36,547 nt of DNA from NCBI RefSeq assembly GCF_000508185.1, contig NZ_AYOY01000158.1:1-36547 (forward strand), read 5' to 3'. This DNA is from Sphingobium sp. C100 (GTDB taxonomy: Bacteria; Pseudomonadota; Alphaproteobacteria; Sphingomonadales; Sphingomonadaceae). Below, piece after piece: positions 25,757 to 32,998 of this stretch. Positions within the stretch are counted from its first letter, which is position 1. Each line of letters starts with the position of its first letter. The notes below the pieces were generated by a model, which worked only from the letters and a program-made list of their open reading frames with translations, did not search any database and was not told where the DNA came from. The position numbers and the translations under genes were made by a program.

Positions 25757-26521
25757 ATGACAAATATCGGAATCTTTGGAGCAGGCGGCCGCATGGGCCA
25801 CGCCATCGCATCGGTCGCAGCGGGCAGCGGCCTTGGCATTGCGGGCGGCACCGACCGTGAAGCTAGCGGCGACATCGCGCCCGGCATCGCCATCACCGTC
25901 GATCCGCTGGCACTTGCCGAACGAAGCGACGTGCTGATCGACTTTTCCGTTCCCGGTGCGCTGTCCGCGCATCTCGACGCCTGCATCGCCGCGAAAAAAC
26001 CAATCCTGATCGGCACCACCGGCCTTGAAACCGTGCACCACGCCATGATCGACGAGGCGGCAGCGCTTATTCCGGTGCTCCAGACCGGCAATACCTCTCT
26101 GGGCGTCAACCTGCTCGCCGCCCTGGTTGAAAAGGCCGCTGCGGGCCTGGGTGACGACTGGGATATCGAGATCGTCGAAATGCATCATCGCCACAAGGTC
26201 GATGCGCCATCGGGCACCGCGTTGTTGCTGGGCGAAGCGGCGGCGCGCGGACGCGGCATCACCTTGGCCGACCATAGCGAGCGCGGCCGTGACGGCATCA
26301 CTGGCGTTCGCAAGGAGGGCGCCATCGGCTTCGCTGCCCTGCGCGGCGGTTCGGTGGCAGGCGACCATCAGGTGATTTTCGCGGCCGAAGGCGAACGGAT
26401 CGAAATCGGGCACCGCGCCGAAAACCGTATCATCTTCGCCCGTGGAGCAGTGAAAGGCGCGCGCTGGCTGCTCGGCCAACCTGCCGGTCGCTATGACATG
26501 AAGGGCGTTCTGGGCCTGTAA
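25757..26521 (+). CDS. dapB: 4-hydroxy-tetrahydrodipicolinate reductase DapB
   Basis: An NAD(P)H-dependent step of lysine and meso-diaminopimelate synthesis. It has 254 residues. The dinucleotide-binding motif IGIFGAGGRMGHAI is at residues 4-17, and IDFSVPGA and PILIGTTGL precede the catalytic EMHHRHKVDAPSGTAL (His143/His144, Lys147). It ends GAKGA-type: RGAVKGARWLLGQPAGRYDM. The ATG at 25757 has AGAGG upstream. The frame is open further upstream, but that part overlaps moaB. The stop directly abuts the start of nth. Confidence 0.97.
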   Translation: MTNIGIFGAGGRMGHAIASVAAGSGLGIAGGTDREASGDIAPGIAITVDPLALAERSDVLIDFSVPGALSAHLDACIAAKKPILIGTTGLETVHHAMIDEAAALIPVLQTGNTSLGVNLLAALVEKAAAGLGDDWDIEIVEMHHRHKVDAPSGTALLLGEAAARGRGITLADHSERGRDGITGVRKEGAIGFAALRGGSVAGDHQVIFAAEGERIEIGHRAENRIIFARGAVKGARWLLGQPAGRYDMKGVLGL

Positions 26522-27169
26522 ATGAACAAGGCGCAGATCTTCGATTTTTTTAGCCGACTGGCCGAAGCAAACCCGGAACCCCGGACCGAGTTGGAATATG
26601 GCAATGACTATCAGTTGCTGGTCGCGGTCGTGCTCTCCGCCCAGGCGACCGACGTCGGCGTGAACAAGGCCACCCGCGCCCTGTTCCGCGACGTGACCAC
26701 GCCAAAGCAGATGGTGGAACTGGGCGAAGATGGCCTCAAGCAGCACATCAAGACGATCGGCCTGTTCAACGCCAAGGCGAAGAATGTCATCGCGCTGTCG
26801 GAGATATTGGTCCGGGATTTCGGCGGGCAGGTGCCGCAGGATCGCGATACGCTGACCACCCTGCCCGGCGTGGGCCGCAAGACCGCCAATGTCGTCGTCA
26901 ACACCGCTTTCGGGCAGGAAGCGTTCGCGGTTGACACCCATATCTTCCGGGTCGGCAACCGCACGGGCCTGGCGCCCGGCAAGACCGTGCTTGCGGTTGA
27001 GCAGAAGCTCGACAAGCGCGTGCCCGGCCCCTTTCGCCGCGACGCGCATCATTGGCTGATCCTTCATGGCCGCTATGTCTGCAAGGCGCGGCGGCCCGAA
27101 TGCTGGCGCTGCATGGTGGCCGATCTGTGCCGCTACAAACCCAAGACGCCAGCTCCGGGAACCAGCTAA
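26522..27169 (+). CDS. nth: Endonuclease III
   Basis: A base-excision repair glycosylase/AP lyase for oxidised pyrimidines. It has 215 residues. The helix-hairpin-helix LPGVGRKTANVV is at 114-125 with catalytic Lys120, and EAFAVDTHIFRV contains Asp138, the same numbering as in E. coli. The C-terminal 4Fe-4S loop is CKARRPECWRCMVADLC (Cys-X6-Cys-X2-Cys-X5-Cys). It starts immediately after the dapB stop, so the two form an operon. Confidence 0.97.
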   Translation: MNKAQIFDFFSRLAEANPEPRTELEYGNDYQLLVAVVLSAQATDVGVNKATRALFRDVTTPKQMVELGEDGLKQHIKTIGLFNAKAKNVIALSEILVRDFGGQVPQDRDTLTTLPGVGRKTANVVVNTAFGQEAFAVDTHIFRVGNRTGLAPGKTVLAVEQKLDKRVPGPFRRDAHHWLILHGRYVCKARRPECWRCMVADLCRYKPKTPAPGTS

Positions 27170-27269
27170 GCCGCGGTTCATTCTCTCGTCGTTCACCTTC
27201 CTGTTGCTAGATGAAGACGGGAGGCGCCGTTTCGTGCCGTCGATTCGGCATGAAATAAGGAGAGAGTCC

Positions 27270-27656
27270 ATGTCCGTCCGCCATTCTGCCCGCCTGATGG
27301 TGGGGCTTGCCCTGGCATCGCTAACCTTTCCCGCAGTCGCCAAAGACAAGCCGGACCCCTATGTCGCCAAAGGCGAACCCGTCGATTGCATCCAGATCCG
27401 ATCGATCCGGTCGACCGACGTGCGCGATGACAGCACCATAGACTTCATCATGAACAACAAGAAAATCTATCGCAACAGCCTGCCCAACAGTTGCCCCAGC
27501 CTGGGTTTCGAAAAGCGTTTTTCCTATAGGACCAGCCTGTCCCAGCTCTGCTCGGTGGACATCATCACCGTCCTGTGGAGTGGCGGCCCCGGCCTTCAGC
27601 CAGGCGCCAGTTGCGGACTGGGGAAATTCCAGCCGATGGAAAAGCCGGCGAAATAA
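27270..27656 (+). CDS. Small exported protein, DUF6491-like
   Basis: A 128-residue protein with a signal peptide MSVRHSARLMVGLALASLTF ending near PAVAK. The mature part has VDCIQIRSIRSTDVRDDSTI, then NKKIYRNSLPNSCPSLG, LCSVDIITVL and SCGLGKFQPME. This pattern of four or five cysteines with a YRN segment resembles the DUF6491 family of periplasmic proteins. AAGGAG lies 8 nt before the ATG at 27270. It is monocistronic after nth, and its function is unknown. The next 74 bp to the tRNA fragment hold nothing I can name. Confidence 0.82.
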   Translation: MSVRHSARLMVGLALASLTFPAVAKDKPDPYVAKGEPVDCIQIRSIRSTDVRDDSTIDFIMNNKKIYRNSLPNSCPSLGFEKRFSYRTSLSQLCSVDIITVLWSGGPGLQPGASCGLGKFQPMEKPAK

Positions 27657-27730
27657 CACGGGCCTGACATGATTTTGGTGCTGGCGCAGGTCGACAGGCT
27701 TTGCTAAGCGCCGCTCCTGACTTGCGTCGC

Positions 27731-27772
27731 GCACCCATAGCTCAGCTGGATAGAGCGTTGCCCTCCGAAGGC
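27731..27772 (+). pseudogene. Truncated 5' half of tRNA-Arg(CCG)
   Basis: These 42 nt repeat the 5' end of the intact tRNA-Arg at 27941, through the anticodon loop and the first three bases of the 3' anticodon strand, with one difference (T at 27758 for C). After 27772 the sequence diverges and has no T-arm or acceptor 3' strand. The direct repeat including flank is 27729-27772 versus 27939-27982. It is best read as a left-over from site-specific recombination in the tRNA gene. Confidence 0.85.
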
Positions 27773-27848
27773 TTACGTCCGACGCGAGAGCAGCGATTTT
27801 ATACCGGATTTGCGCGGGTTTAGGAAGGCTGAAGAAAGAAAGGACGAA

Positions 27849-28162
27849 AAAACTCACCAAAATCTCACCGTGATCGGACAGCCGAATTTGATCATGGATT
27901 GACGTTTTCCGGCGCAAATCTTACGGCTTTTACGCCTTGCGCACCCATAGCTCAGCTGGATAGAGCGCTGCCCTCCGAAGGCAGAGGCCAGAGGTTCGAA
28001 TCCTCTTGGGTGCGCCAAAATCTCCAATAAAATCAGCATTCTATGGGCCTTGCAATCTTCCGTTTTGCAAATTGGTCTTCACCAAAACTCACCAACTTTG
28101 GCGTTGCCACCTCCATAAGCGCTTAGATTTTCCGCCAAAAACGATCCGTTCGTTTCTCACCA
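27849..28162 (+). repeat. Short repeats of ACTCACCAA / TCTCACC type on both sides of the tRNA
   Basis: A 12-nt direct repeat AAAACTCACCAA occurs at 27849-27860 and 28084-28095. Related TCTCACC copies are at 27863-27869 and 28155-28161. They flank the tRNA-Arg and could be arm-type binding sites of an integrase or excisionase. No such gene is visible in the window. Confidence 0.4.
27941..28017 (+). tRNA. tRNA-Arg (anticodon CCG)
   Basis: A 77-nt cloverleaf. The acceptor GCACCCA pairs with TGGGTGC, the D-stem is GCTC/GAGC, the anticodon stem CTGCC/GGCAG surrounds CTCCGAA (anticodon CCG), and the T-stem AGAGG/CCTCT surrounds TTCGAAT. The discriminator is G and CCA is encoded (28015-28017). All stems are perfect. 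It reads the CGG codon. It marks the junction between core genome to the left and island-like genes to the right. Confidence 0.97.
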
Positions 28163-28552
28163 CATTGAAATGAGAGTGAGGGGAAAGCCTTCCCCTGACC
28201 GGGAGCCCGTAGGTCTCCCGCTACCCCTTCGAGCGGGGGCACCCCGCAACGCCCCGTTCGGCCCTCCGCGCCGATGGGTAAATCCGCATCGGCGGATTTG
28301 CGTCTTTCCGTAATTGCGGAGATCGGGCCAGGGCGTTCGCCGTCCCGATCGCGTGTGTTTGTGGCTCTCCCCGTCGGTGGGGTGGGCGGCGCTTCCCTCT
28401 AGGCCCGCCGCGCCGGGGCACAACGCGCTTTCGCGCTTACCTCCTCTATCGTTCCGGCCCTGCGGGTGCGCCCCGGCTCTGCCGGCGGGCCTTCGGTCCG
28501 CTCTTTCACCGCCCACCCCATTCCGGGGTGAGTGTGTTGAAGGAGAAAAGTG
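28018..28552 (+). other. 535-bp gene-free region with nested inverted repeats before parB
   Basis: The first 160 bp after the tRNA are AT-richer and hold the ACTCACCAA-type repeats. From about 28200 it is GC-rich and strongly self-complementary. Stem 1 is TGGGGTGGGCGG (28378-28389) with 28509-28520. Stem 2 is AGGCCCGCCG (28401-28410) with 28483-28492. Stem 3 is GCCGGGGC (28412-28419) with 28470-28477. A small hairpin GCGC-TTTC-GCGC lies inside at 28425-28436. Next to the ribosome site, CACCCC (28514-28519) can instead pair with GGGGTG (28525-28530), which competes with stem 1. No credible ORF is present on either strand. It may be a structured mRNA leader. Confidence 0.65.
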
Positions 28553-30577
28553 ATGAACGCTGTTACCGAAACCACCGCTGCCGAGCCTGTGTCGGGCGTC
28601 GAGATTCTCGTGCCGTTGAACAAGCTCAAGAAGTCCCCGCGCAATGCGCGCAAGGTGCCACATGGGCAAAGCGCCATTGAAGCATTGGCCGCATCCATCG
28701 CGCATAAGGGGCTGATCCAGAACCTTGTCGTGGAACCCGAAGTGAAGGACGACGGAACGCCGACCAGCTTCTATTTCGTCACCGCTGGCGAAGGCCGCAG
28801 GCAGGCGATGTTGCTGTGCACCAAGCGCCGGAAGATGAAGAAGTCCGATCCGGTGCGCTGCTGGGTTGATACCGAAAACGATCCGTCCGAGATCAGTCTG
28901 GACGAGAACGTCACCCGCACCCCCATGCACCCCGCCGACCAGTTCGAGCGGTTCCGCGAGCTTTCCGAAACCAAGGGCTGGGGCGCGCAGGAAATCGGCG
29001 CGCGGTTCGGCGTGTCCGCCCAGGTGGTGAAGCAGCGGCTTCGCCTTGGTGCTGTCTCTCCCAAGCTGTTGCAGGTCTATCGTGAGGATGGTCTGACCTT
29101 GGACCAGTTGATGGCCTTTGCCATCACCGAGGACCATGAACGGCAGGAGCAGGTGTTCGAGAGCCTGCATCACAACCGCGAGCCGTGGATCATCCGGCGC
29201 GATCTGACCGCTGCCAATGTTCCCGGTCATGATCGCCGGGCGATCTTCGTGGGCGAGGCAGCCTATGAGGAAGCAGGCGGCGCCATCATCCGCGACCTGT
29301 TTGCCGATGAAGGCGGCGGCTATTTCGAGGATGCGGGTTTGCTCGACATGCTTGCTATCGAGAAGCTGCGCGAGGTTGCCGCCGAAGTGCAGGCCGAGGG
29401 CTGGAAATGGGCCGAGGCGCATATCGACTATCCCCATGCGCACGGCATGCGGCGTTTCTATCCTGAACCCGTTGCCCTGTCCGATGAGGACGAGAAGCGG
29501 TTGGAAGCGGCATCTGCCGAATATGAGCAGCTTGTCGAGGGCTACGATAGCTATGACGAAATGCCCGAAGACGTGGCCGCGAAGGTCGAGGCGCTGGACG
29601 CGGAGATCGACGCGATTTCCGACAAGCGTCATACCTATGATGTCGAGCTGATCGCGCATGGCGGCGTGTTCGTGGTGCTCAACCATGATGGCACGGTCAG
29701 GATCGAGCGCGGTTTCGTTCGAGCCGAGGATGAGGCGCTGGCCGATCCGCAGCCCGAAGGTGAAGCCATCAACGCAGAGACGGTCGAGGATGAGCAGGCC
29801 GAAGGTGATGAGGATGTGCAGGAAATCGAGGATGAGGACGAGGAAGTCGGCAAGCCGATTTCCGATGCCCTAACCCGCGACCTGTCCGCGCACCGGACGC
29901 TTGCCCTTCGCGTGGCGCTTGGTGAGCGGCCCGACATGGCATTGATCGCGCTCACCCACACGCTGACCTCGCAACTGTTCTACAACTATGCCGAGGCCGG
30001 TTGCCTTGAGGTTCGTCCGACCGTGACGCCGCTTGGCAGTCATGCGGACGGGATCGAGGATACACCGTTGGCAGCCAAGGCAAACGCGGCGCATGAGGCA
30101 TGGGCAGAACGGATGCCGCGTGATGTGGCGGCCCTGTGGGCGTTCATCGTCGCTCTGGACGATGAGGACCGGATGGCGCTGCTGGCGTATTGCGTGGCCT
30201 GCACCGTCAATGCGCTGCGTCTGCCGTGGGATCGCAAGCCCCGGTCGCTGCAAACCGCCGACAGGCTGGCAAGCGCGCTGTCGCTCGACATGGCGAAGGA
30301 CTGGACGCCCACCGTGGACAGCTATCTTGGCCGTGTCACCAAGGCGCATATCCTTGAAGCCGTGAGCGATGGCGTGTCGGAGGACGCCGCGCGCCGGATC
30401 GCGGACATGAAGAAGCAGGACATGGCGCAGGCCGCCGAGCAGCTTCTGGCCGGGACCGGATGGCTCCCAGCGATCCTGCGGACGCCAGAGGCGGAAGTTG
30501 AACAGCCGTCTGACGTGGAGGTTTCCGAAGCGCACGCAGAGGACGGCGAGGACTTCTACGCCGTTGCGGCCGAATAG
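28553..30577 (+). CDS. Large ParB/RepB/Spo0J-family protein of an integrative element
   Basis: A 674-residue DNA-binding protein. The N-terminal ParB/Srx nuclease-like domain (about 17-125) has LNKLKKSPRNARKVPH, then VTAGEGRRQAML (the GERR box) and LDENVTRTPMHPADQFERF. A KorB/Spo0J-type helix-turn-helix follows (WGAQEIGARFGVSAQVVKQRLRLGAVS, about 143-169). The long C-terminal part is unlike chromosomal ParB and includes an acidic stretch (EDEQAEGDEDVQEIEDEDEE, about 410-430) and TGWLPAILRTPE at the end. AAGGAG lies 7 nt before the ATG at 28553. No ParA partner is adjacent. Proteins of this size and layout accompany DUF736 and DUF932 genes on alphaproteobacterial integrative elements and plasmids. 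Confidence 0.92.
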   Translation: MNAVTETTAAEPVSGVEILVPLNKLKKSPRNARKVPHGQSAIEALAASIAHKGLIQNLVVEPEVKDDGTPTSFYFVTAGEGRRQAMLLCTKRRKMKKSDPVRCWVDTENDPSEISLDENVTRTPMHPADQFERFRELSETKGWGAQEIGARFGVSAQVVKQRLRLGAVSPKLLQVYREDGLTLDQLMAFAITEDHERQEQVFESLHHNREPWIIRRDLTAANVPGHDRRAIFVGEAAYEEAGGAIIRDLFADEGGGYFEDAGLLDMLAIEKLREVAAEVQAEGWKWAEAHIDYPHAHGMRRFYPEPVALSDEDEKRLEAASAEYEQLVEGYDSYDEMPEDVAAKVEALDAEIDAISDKRHTYDVELIAHGGVFVVLNHDGTVRIERGFVRAEDEALADPQPEGEAINAETVEDEQAEGDEDVQEIEDEDEEVGKPISDALTRDLSAHRTLALRVALGERPDMALIALTHTLTSQLFYNYAEAGCLEVRPTVTPLGSHADGIEDTPLAAKANAAHEAWAERMPRDVAALWAFIVALDDEDRMALLAYCVACTVNALRLPWDRKPRSLQTADRLASALSLDMAKDWTPTVDSYLGRVTKAHILEAVSDGVSEDAARRIADMKKQDMAQAAEQLLAGTGWLPAILRTPEAEVEQPSDVEVSEAHAEDGEDFYAVAAE

Positions 30578-30638
30578 CGGCATGAAGCTGGGGCCGCATA
30601 AGCGGTCCCGGCTTCCATTCACCGCCTGCTGAAAATTG

Positions 30639-30664
30639 CGGCCGCGCCAGATGGGGCGCGGCCG
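30639..30664 (+). terminator. Terminator hairpin after the ParB-like gene
   Basis: CGGCCGCGCC (30639-30648) and GGCGCGGCCG (30655-30664) form a perfect 10-bp stem with a 6-nt loop, followed by TATTGTTATG. A second hairpin with two G-T pairs (around 30587-30612, loop ATAA) lies between it and the stop at 30577. Confidence 0.7.
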
Positions 30665-30715
30665 TATTGTTATGCGTCGGATCGACGCCGCTGAGAATTT
30701 ACCCGGCTCGGCAGT

Positions 30716-31045
30716 TCAAATCGAACGGGGACCAAGCAGGATAATGGCCGCTCCAACAAGACAGATCGAGGCACCGGTAATATCCCATCGATCGGGACGC
30801 AGCCCTTCAATCGCCCACAGCCAGCCCAGCGAGGCCGCAATATAGACGCCGCCATAGGCAGCATAGGTGCGTCCCGCCGCATCGCTGTCCACCAGGGTCA
30901 ACAGCCACGCGAACAGGGCGAGCGAGATCATCCCGGGGACGAGCCAAAAAGGTGATTTGCCGAGCCGCAGCCATGCCCAGAAGGAGAAGCAACCTGCGAT
31001 CTCGGCCAAGGCTGCGCCGAGATAGGCGAACGGTGTGAGGTTCAC
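30716..31045 (-). CDS. ynfA: YnfA family (UPF0060) small membrane protein
   Basis: A 109-residue inner-membrane protein with four hydrophobic segments. It opens [20 protein letters not shown] followed by [18 protein letters not shown], a close match to the YnfA family, which is related to small multidrug-resistance transporters. [20 protein letters not shown] and [20 protein letters not shown] complete it. It starts with GTG at 31045 with AGGAGAG upstream, and this codon overlaps the TGA of merR (GTGA), so it is co-translated with the regulator. Its substrate is not known. Confidence 0.93.
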   Translation of the reverse strand: MNLTPFAYLGAALAEIAGCFSFWAWLRLGKSPFWLVPGMISLALFAWLLTLVDSDAAGRTYAAYGGVYIAASLGWLWAIEGLRPDRWDITGASICLVGAAIILLGPRSI

Positions 31046-31458
31046 AGGGTCTCTCCTGAAGTGGCAGGCGGTGCAAGCGCCTCGATGATCCGGCAATCCC
31101 CGACCGTGCCGCCCTCACAGGAGTCGAGCAATGCGGACAGCTCGCTCCGAAGCGCAGTCAGATCGACGATCTTGCGCTCGACCTCAGCAAGGTGATCGCG
31201 GGCCAGCGCATCGACCGTGGCGCAGTCGCGTGTCCGATCGTCCGATAGCGACAGCAGCGCCCGCACCTGGTCGAGCGGGAAGCCGAGATCGCGCGCGCGG
31301 CGGATGAATGAGAGCCGGCCCAGTTCCGCCTTACCATAGGAGCGATAATTGCCCGAAGTCCGTTCGGGCTTCGCAAGCAATCCGATCCGCTCATAATAGC
31401 GGATCGTCTCGACCTTGGTCCCCGTCGCCTTGCCCAGTTCGCCGATCGTGAACGCCAT
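31042..31458 (-). CDS. MerR-family metal-responsive regulator
   Basis: A 138-residue transcription regulator. The N-terminal winged [23 protein letters not shown] is followed by [19 protein letters not shown] (residues 1-40). A dimerisation helix follows, and the C-terminal region carries cysteines in RDCATVDAL and [18 protein letters not shown], consistent with thiol binding of a metal ion. The ATG at 31458 is chosen over an open frame to 31584 because the protein then begins at the HTH and leaves the operator free. It lies back to back with the cation transporter gene, with a spacer that holds a MerR-type promoter, and it overlaps ynfA downstream. Confidence 0.93.
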   Translation of the reverse strand: MAFTIGELGKATGTKVETIRYYERIGLLAKPERTSGNYRSYGKAELGRLSFIRRARDLGFPLDQVRALLSLSDDRTRDCATVDALARDHLAEVERKIVDLTALRSELSALLDSCEGGTVGDCRIIEALAPPATSGETL

Positions 31459-31462
31459 GCCC

Positions 31463-31493
31463 TTGACCCTGTAGTTCCTACAGGGTGCATATA
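31463..31493 (+). promoter_or_regulatory. MerR-type operator/promoter for the cation transporter
   Basis: TTGACC (-35, 31463-31468) and CATATA (-10, 31488-31493) are separated by 19 bp, the overlong spacing typical of MerR-activated promoters. Within it lies a perfect palindrome ACCCTGTAG-TTC-CTACAGGGT (31466-31486). It faces the transporter gene at 31527; merR starts 8 bp to the left of the palindrome. Confidence 0.85.
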
Positions 31494-31526
31494 GGCCGTC
31501 GCATCGACAGAATCGAGGTGACGGAT

Positions 31527-32171
31527 ATGGCAGGCGGATGCTGCGGCGGTTGCGAAACGACCGTACCGACCAAGGACAAGGCATGGCGGCGGGTGCTGTG
31601 GATCGTGCTGGCCATCAATGCCGGTATGTTCGGCGTCGAGATGATGGCGGGCGTCGCAGCGCATTCGGCATCGCTCAAGGCCGACGCGCTCGACTTTCTC
31701 GGGGATGCGGCCAACTATGCGGTCAGTCTGGGCGTTGCCGGCATGGCACTGCAATGGCGCGCTCGGGCCGCATGGCTCAAGGGCGCCTCGCTGCTCCTGC
31801 TCGGCCTGTGGATTCTCGGCAGCACCGTATGGATGGCGCTTGCCGGCACGCTTCCAAAGGCGGAGACGATGGGCATTATCGGCGTGCTGGCGTTCATCGC
31901 CAATCTTGCTTGCGCGATCATGCTGTGGCGGCACCGCGACGGCGACGCCAACCGCAGGTCGGTATGGATCTGCTCGCGCAATGACGCGATCGGCAATGTG
32001 GCCGTGGTCGCCGCCGCGCTCGGCGTGTTCGGCACGGGTACCGCTTGGCCTGACATCGCCGTTGCCATGATCCTCGCCAGTCTTGGTGTCAGTGGCGGAT
32101 GGCAGATCGTCCGGCAGGCGCGGTCTGAGCTGCGAGAACTTCCGGGAAGAAGGGAACGCGCCGCCACCTGA
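31527..32171 (+). CDS. Cation diffusion facilitator-like metal efflux protein
   Basis: A 214-residue membrane protein. It opens with a cysteine-rich head MAGGCCGGCETTVPTK, a plausible metal site. Five or six hydrophobic segments follow: WIVLAINAGMFGVEMMAGVA, AANYAVSLGVAGMAL, GASLLLLGLWILGSTVWMAL, MGIIGVLAFIANLACAIMLW and IGNVAVVAAALGVFG. The motif HSASLKADALDFLGDAANY corresponds to the metal-site helix of CDF transporters. GAGGTG lies upstream of the ATG. The C-terminal cytoplasmic domain of full-size CDF proteins is missing, as in the short sub-family found in such cassettes. The MerR neighbour suggests induction by a metal ion; which ion is unknown. Confidence 0.85.
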   Translation: MAGGCCGGCETTVPTKDKAWRRVLWIVLAINAGMFGVEMMAGVAAHSASLKADALDFLGDAANYAVSLGVAGMALQWRARAAWLKGASLLLLGLWILGSTVWMALAGTLPKAETMGIIGVLAFIANLACAIMLWRHRDGDANRRSVWICSRNDAIGNVAVVAAALGVFGTGTAWPDIAVAMILASLGVSGGWQIVRQARSELRELPGRRERAAT

Positions 32172-32215
32172 GGTGCGCAATTTGCCCTTGTGCGGTCTGG
32201 AGAGTGTTCCGTTCG

Positions 32216-32241
32216 ACAGGCGCCGAAACACCTGCGCCTGT
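32216..32241 (+). terminator. Hairpin after the cation transporter gene
   Basis: ACAGGCGC (32216-32223) pairs perfectly with GCGCCTGT (32234-32241) around a 10-nt loop, 44 bp after the stop. There is no T-tract. Confidence 0.5.
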
Positions 32242-32546
32242 AGCGTAGCGATTCCGACCGCGTGTCTGTCATCTCTGTTCCCTGCCGTCAGGACCAAACT
32301 CACACCGCCTCTCTCATGGCTGGTCTGACCGCAGACGGCTTCGCCCGATCGGCTATGCCGCAATGGCGGGTGCGCCGCTTTTTTCCGCCGCCTGCCAGCT
32401 TTGCATCGCGAAACAAAAAAGCGGCGTCCCGCCATCCTCCGCTTCGCTGCGGTCCCTTTGGGATGCGCCGCCGATCGCTCCGGTCCTTTCAACCGCCATC
32501 GAGGCCGCGATGAGCGCGGTCCGAGCAACACGAAAGGAACTGTGAC
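32242..32546 (+). other. Gene-free region with a long imperfect inverted repeat before the DUF736 gene
   Basis: An inverted repeat of about 20 pairs with one bulge (arms 32363-32384 and 32415-32435) includes ATGGCGGG and GCCGCTTTTTT facing AAAAAAGCGGC. The T6/A6 runs sit at the loop side around 30 nt. Closer to the gene, GGCCGCG (32503-32509) pairs with CGCGGTC (32515-32521). The same CGCGGTC is also complementary to GACCGCG at 32256-32262. AAGGAA precedes the DUF736 ATG. No ORF here looks real. Confidence 0.55.
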
Positions 32547-32846
32547 ATGGCTACCATCGGCACCTTTACCGTCAACGACAACGGCGAACTGGGCGGCACC
32601 ATCAGGACGCTCACCCTCAACACCCAGGCACTTCTCCGCCACGTCGACAAGGACGGCGAGAAGTCTCCCGACTTCCGCGTCAGCACCGGCGATCTCGACA
32701 TCGGCGCTGCCTGGAAGAAGACCAGTCGCGAAGGCCGCGACTATATCTCGGTCAAGCTGGACGATCCGAGCTTTCCGGCTCCGGTCTATGCCACGCTATC
32801 GGAGACCGACACCGCCGGCGAATACGCCCTCATCTGGTCGCGCTGA
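32547..32846 (+). CDS. DUF736 family protein
   Basis: A 99-residue member of DUF736 (PF05284), found on alphaproteobacterial mobile elements and plasmids with unknown function. It opens MATIGTFTVNDNGELGGTIR, and it also has LLRHVDKDGEKSPDFRV, then GDLDIGAAWKKTSREGRDYI and VKLDDPSFPAPVYATL. These are close to the family consensus, which looks like a small beta-rich domain. AAGGAA precedes the ATG. It is a marker of the integrative-element backbone. Confidence 0.95.
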   Translation: MATIGTFTVNDNGELGGTIRTLTLNTQALLRHVDKDGEKSPDFRVSTGDLDIGAAWKKTSREGRDYISVKLDDPSFPAPVYATLSETDTAGEYALIWSR

Positions 32847-32998
32847 CGGCCACCAGCGCCCCGCCCGTTCGGGCGGGGCGCATCGATCATCGGATAGCCC
32901 GATCGGCTTTCGTCTTGCGGTCATCGCCATCGCCAGCTAACACTTGCGAGTGAATCGCAATAAGCGGCATGAGGGGATAGCGCAGAAAGGACAGATCG

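Noticed and set aside
25508..27349. 613-codon leftward open frame
   Set aside because: Covers dapB and nth in antisense. Both have all catalytic residues on the plus strand.
27731..27772. Second functional tRNA-Arg
   Set aside because: It lacks the T-arm and 3' acceptor strand, and the anticodon stem is not closed.
28157..29686. 509-codon leftward open frame covering the structured leader
   Set aside because: Antisense to the ParB-like gene. The leader part contains no convincing start, and the composition is that of a shadow frame.
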